Below are positions 60,501 through 64,000 of a stretch of DNA of 64,000 nucleotides, one piece after another (within the stretch, counting starts at the first letter, position 1; each line of letters starts with the position of its first letter). The position numbers were made by a program, and so were the translations under genes. The DNA is from Strix aluco. Lineage: Eukaryota; Chordata; Aves; Strigiformes; Strigidae. The notes below the pieces were generated by a model that made no database searches, had not been told where the DNA came from, and saw nothing but the letters and a program-made list of their open reading frames with translations. The DNA lies in NCBI RefSeq assembly GCF_031877795.1, contig NC_133933.1, positions 73,115,730-73,179,729 on the forward strand, read 5' to 3'.

Positions 60501-63500
60501 ATCTCTGCAATAAAACATGTAGGGTCAAAACGAATATTCAACTGATAAAATTTGTACCCAGATTAAGCAGGCATAAATCCAGTCAAGAGCCAGAGTCTTC
60601 CACCACAGAAGAGTTTGGATCAAGATCTTAAACCAAAGAGAGAAACCAGTTTTCCCCAAACTGAAAGTTTTAAATACTGCCATGAATGTGTGTCCATGCA
60701 GAGAACAGTTATTCTAAATTGCAGAAAGTTCCCTTTTGTCAACCACTCTCATTTTCCGAGGGAGAGAAATTGCCCGTGTCTTGGTTGTGCTCAGCCTCGT
60801 GTCTTACGGCTGCCTGTGCTTAAACAAGTATTTTTGTGATTCTTTAGTTAATATCGCATTTGATCCTGCTGAGCTTAATCAGGAAAACCTGTGTTGACTG
60901 AATATGACTTTTGCTTCAATAAAGAAATTGAAGAACTCTCTGTAGGAACTGGGCCTAATTCCAATTTTCTTCTTACTTCTCAAAGAAAAGGATACTGTCA
61001 AGGTTTTTTTTATTTCTGGTGATAAACCTTTTTTTCTCCTTCAAAATATTATATTACTTTGATAGTATTTTAGTTTAACATGTTCTGATTAATTTTATTC
61101 TGTGTATCTTTTTTGTTTATACACAGTTGAAAATAAATATGTCATATTACAGGAAAAAGACATCAGACTTTCTCTTCGAGAGGAAAGCTCTGCAGCTCTG
61201 AGGACATGTCAGGCTAATTGTCAGTGACTTAAAAAGTGTTCACTGTTCTTTGTGGTGCAACAGATGAAAAAATCTGTGCAGACTGAAAGCTTTCCAAAAT
61301 GCTAAATGCTTTCATTTGCTTGGTAAGTTGTTTTCCTGTGTTTTATTTTTTATGGCAGATGTTAACCAAAGAACATTTACAATTGCTGTGAGAGAGCACT
61401 TTGCTTTTGGTGCTTGCTGGTTCTGCGCGGGTGTTGGTGCTTACCTTTGCAAGGAGCAGAGGTTTCATTTTTGGACCCATGCTGTTCCCATTTTGGGCTC
61501 CATCGCAGGACCTGAGGCAGCTGGCACCACTTCCTCAGGCCTGTGACCCTTCTGGAGCCGCAGCAAATGGATACTCCCCCTGCCAAAACACCATGAGGTC
61601 CCCGGGTGTTTTTCTCCTGGTGTTAAGGACAAAACAGATGCTGTTATTTCATGTTTCTTCCCTCCATCCCCCACCTTAGTTGCTGTTGCATTGTTTTTGA
61701 CCATGGAATGCTTTTTTAAGTGAATATTTTAGCTTCCTTTTCTGAGCCAAATCTCAGGTCTGTGAAACTTTCTTTTCTTTCAGGCCATCACTCCGGCTTG
61801 GAAAGCTGCCCTCCCTGGCCTTCCACAAGACCTGCTCTTTAGCTTCTTTTCCCACTTCTGATTGTCCATTTATCTTCATGAGACATGCTCAGGTCTCCCC
61901 TTTTGCTCTCTTCCTTTTTGCCAACTCCATCTCTAGGAACAGCCTGAGGACGTCTTATGGACCGCAGCTCACAGAAGTAAATTTCTAGCAATGACTTCTC
62001 CCCATCACAGAAGCGACTTTCACATAGTGTCTTTTTTTGATAGGCTCTCCCTCTTCCTACATCCCTATCCCATCTTTGGTCTTTACACAGCCAGTGTTGA
62101 ACCTCTCTTCTTCCTTCCTGAAGCTCTCCTCTCCTCTGTCTCCTCAGACAAGGCTGAGGGCATCACTTCTTCCAGTCTTGGTGATAAAGGCTTATAATGC
62201 TGGTGCCTCCTCTGCCCTCTTGTTTGCTTAGACATGAAGGTTGTCTCCAAGTGTAGCTATCAGGTCTTCCTACAGAAGCAGAGAATAATCTGGCTTCTGC
62301 TAGATAGACTAAACTTTGTTCAGGCTTCTGCCTGGCTTCCCAAGCACATCTCCTCTCTCTGCTTCTGGACTGTTAGAAAAGATGTTCAGTTCATCCTTCT
62401 GGCTAATAGCTCTGGCCACATCGCTCCTGTCGCTCCTTCTGGCTCACTTGTTCCTACTCTGCCTGAAATACCCTGCCTTCACCATCTTGGCCCTTCCCCA
62501 GCCCTCCCTCTCCCCTGCTTTTTTTCTTACCATATTCTCTCCTCCCTTCTTCTACTAGTCTGATCAAGTTAGATTTACCTGCCTTCCCTGTTCCTGTGCA
62601 TGCAGAATCTCTGAAACATTTTGGTGGATTTTCCAGACACAGAGTTAGCAGTGGTTGTGCGCGGCTCCCAAACATGAGGGCTCTGATGGTTGTCTGTGAC
62701 ATCTGCTCAGACTCACCATACTGATTTTCCAGGCTCAGCAGATGCTCCTCAGTGCAGACTAGCTCCAGTATTTTATTACATTTTATTACTAGCTCCAGGT
62801 AATATTACAATAGCACTGCTAGTTTATCTCTGGTATTACCTTTTTATTGTTTCTGGTCCAAAGTATAGGCTCAGGTGCCCCCAGGACTATTAGGTATGTC
62901 CATGTCCCTAAGCCTCCAAAATGTTCCCGTCAACATTGGAGCTCCGGCTGTCTGGGAAACCCACATCGAGGTACTTCGGCGCGCATGACTTTTTTTGTAG
63001 GGTGATGTGTCAGAGCAGTGGCACTTGGACTCCATCGCTCATTCACCTCTGTGGGAGATGTGGGTTCCCACAGTCAGGGGGGAATTTGCTTCTCTGATAG
63101 GGGAATTCCAATCTGGAGCTGCAGCCCACTAGCTCTGTCAGGGAGGAGGGAGGAGAGAGGGACAAGCTCCAGAAAGCTCCCTGCTGCTGGTGGGGAGGAG
63201 ATTCCAGGCAGGCAGATGGGGCTGGGGACGGCAAAGGGAGGTAGGACATTTCCTCTGAGAGAGTAGAACATTTCCTCAGGTAGAGTCTGTGTTGAGGAAA
63301 TGTGCTGGGCAAACCTTCCTGCTCTGAGAGGGAGTCTGACAATAAGGAGAACAAGGGAAAAACTTCTTGCTGGTATTGAGTAAGGAGAGGGGGTTGTCAC
63401 ACAGAGCCAGTGCCCCGCTGGAGGCAGTTTCCAAGTACCTGCCTATCTGAAATAGGTTAGTACCCGCGCAATGGGTACATGTCACTCATGCTCTGCTGCC

Positions 63501-64000
63501 AAAGCCAGGTACCCTGCAGGGCTCAGGGGCTCAGGGCACAGTTTCATCTGGAGTGCGGCTTTTGCTGTGGTTTCAGGAAGACCAGAGTCCTTGTCCTCTT
63601 TGAGTCCATGGGCTCATCTGAAGTCCATTACTTCTGTTATTGACGAACCAATTTTTCATTTGTTCCATACAGCAAAACATAAAATAGCACAAGTAATATG
63701 TATTTAGATTTTCAGAACAATTCTTCCAAACAGAGTTTCTCCAGGAATCTTAACTTTCTGCTAGTTAAAATTATCTCAGATAAAACCACTGCTATAAAGA
63801 GAGGAAGACAGCTGACAGACCAGATGCAAAGAGGAGATGCCAGCAGTGCTTTATGGTCTAGAGAGAAGTGCCTGAGGGAATTTTGTTTGGTCCATTGATT
63901 TCTTCTGTATTGATCTTAAATGGGAAGTAAGCAGACTACTGAAGTGATACTAAAGAGACTTAGAAGACCTGGTAATAGCAGTGAGGACATGGGCATGACA
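57501..64000. other. Intergenic region upstream of HEY2
   Basis: About 6.5 kb with no recognisable gene, RNA or mobile element. It starts with a 20-bp near-perfect duplication (ttttatcctttacccc(c)tc, about 57628-57668) and a T26 tract (57894-57919). An AT-rich block with homeodomain- and POU-type motifs lies at about 58930-59110. Pyrimidine-rich patches occur at about 61.9-62.6 kb. Confidence 0.5.
57894..57919 (+). repeat. T26 homopolymer
   Basis: Twenty-six consecutive T. On the minus strand this is A26. No retrocopy body was identified next to it. Confidence 0.85.

Noticed and set aside
1-64000. CRISPR arrays, prophage, insertion sequences or bacterial operons
   Set aside because: None seen. 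Intron-containing gene structure, CR1, LTRs and CpG islands identify vertebrate nuclear DNA.

Overview
The window looks like nuclear DNA of a bird. Three things suggest this: a near full-length CR1-type LINE at the left edge, two LTRs of a TG...CA family that I associate with bird genomes, and an intact five-exon HEY2 gene with vertebrate intron structure. Most of the rest is AT-rich, non-coding, and dotted with A/T homopolymers. There are no operons, prophage genes or CRISPR arrays. I cannot name the species from sequence alone.

Layout. 1-4031: a decayed CR1 LINE on the minus strand. Its 3' end lies beyond the left edge. 4639-5201: a solo LTR on plus. 5207-30060: probably the 5' part of the next gene, most likely NCOA7 on the minus strand. 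I see no NCOA7 coding exon here. The case rests on two CpG islands (about 22.74-23.54 kb and 29.45-30.06 kb), each with a minus-strand splice-donor-like site, and on remembered gene order. 30129-30200: an intact tRNA-Glu(CTC) gene on plus, just outside the second island. 31228-31821: a second solo LTR of the same family, in the opposite orientation. 31.8-43.9 kb: intergenic DNA. 43.96-54.4 kb: HEY2 on minus. From 54.2 to 57.5 kb: its CpG-island promoter and the GC-rich flank. 57.5-64 kb: upstream intergenic DNA.

The main gene is HEY2, a bHLH-Orange transcriptional repressor that acts downstream of Notch. All five coding exons could be placed to the base by their splice sites. They give a continuous 335-residue protein with bHLH, Orange and C-terminal YRPW/TEVGAF motifs. 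An RBPJ-type site lies about 125 bp upstream of the start codon.

I recall that in mammals HEY2 and NCOA7 are adjacent in the same orientation with a tRNA-Glu(CTC) gene just upstream of NCOA7. The same order here would make this a conserved block. I found no convincing new biological system. The most interesting items are the tRNA/CpG boundary between HEY2 and the putative NCOA7 promoter, the two related LTRs in opposite orientation around that promoter region, an 18-bp tandem repeat in the HEY2 upstream island, and a GGGTTA-periodic repeat next to the last HEY2 exon.
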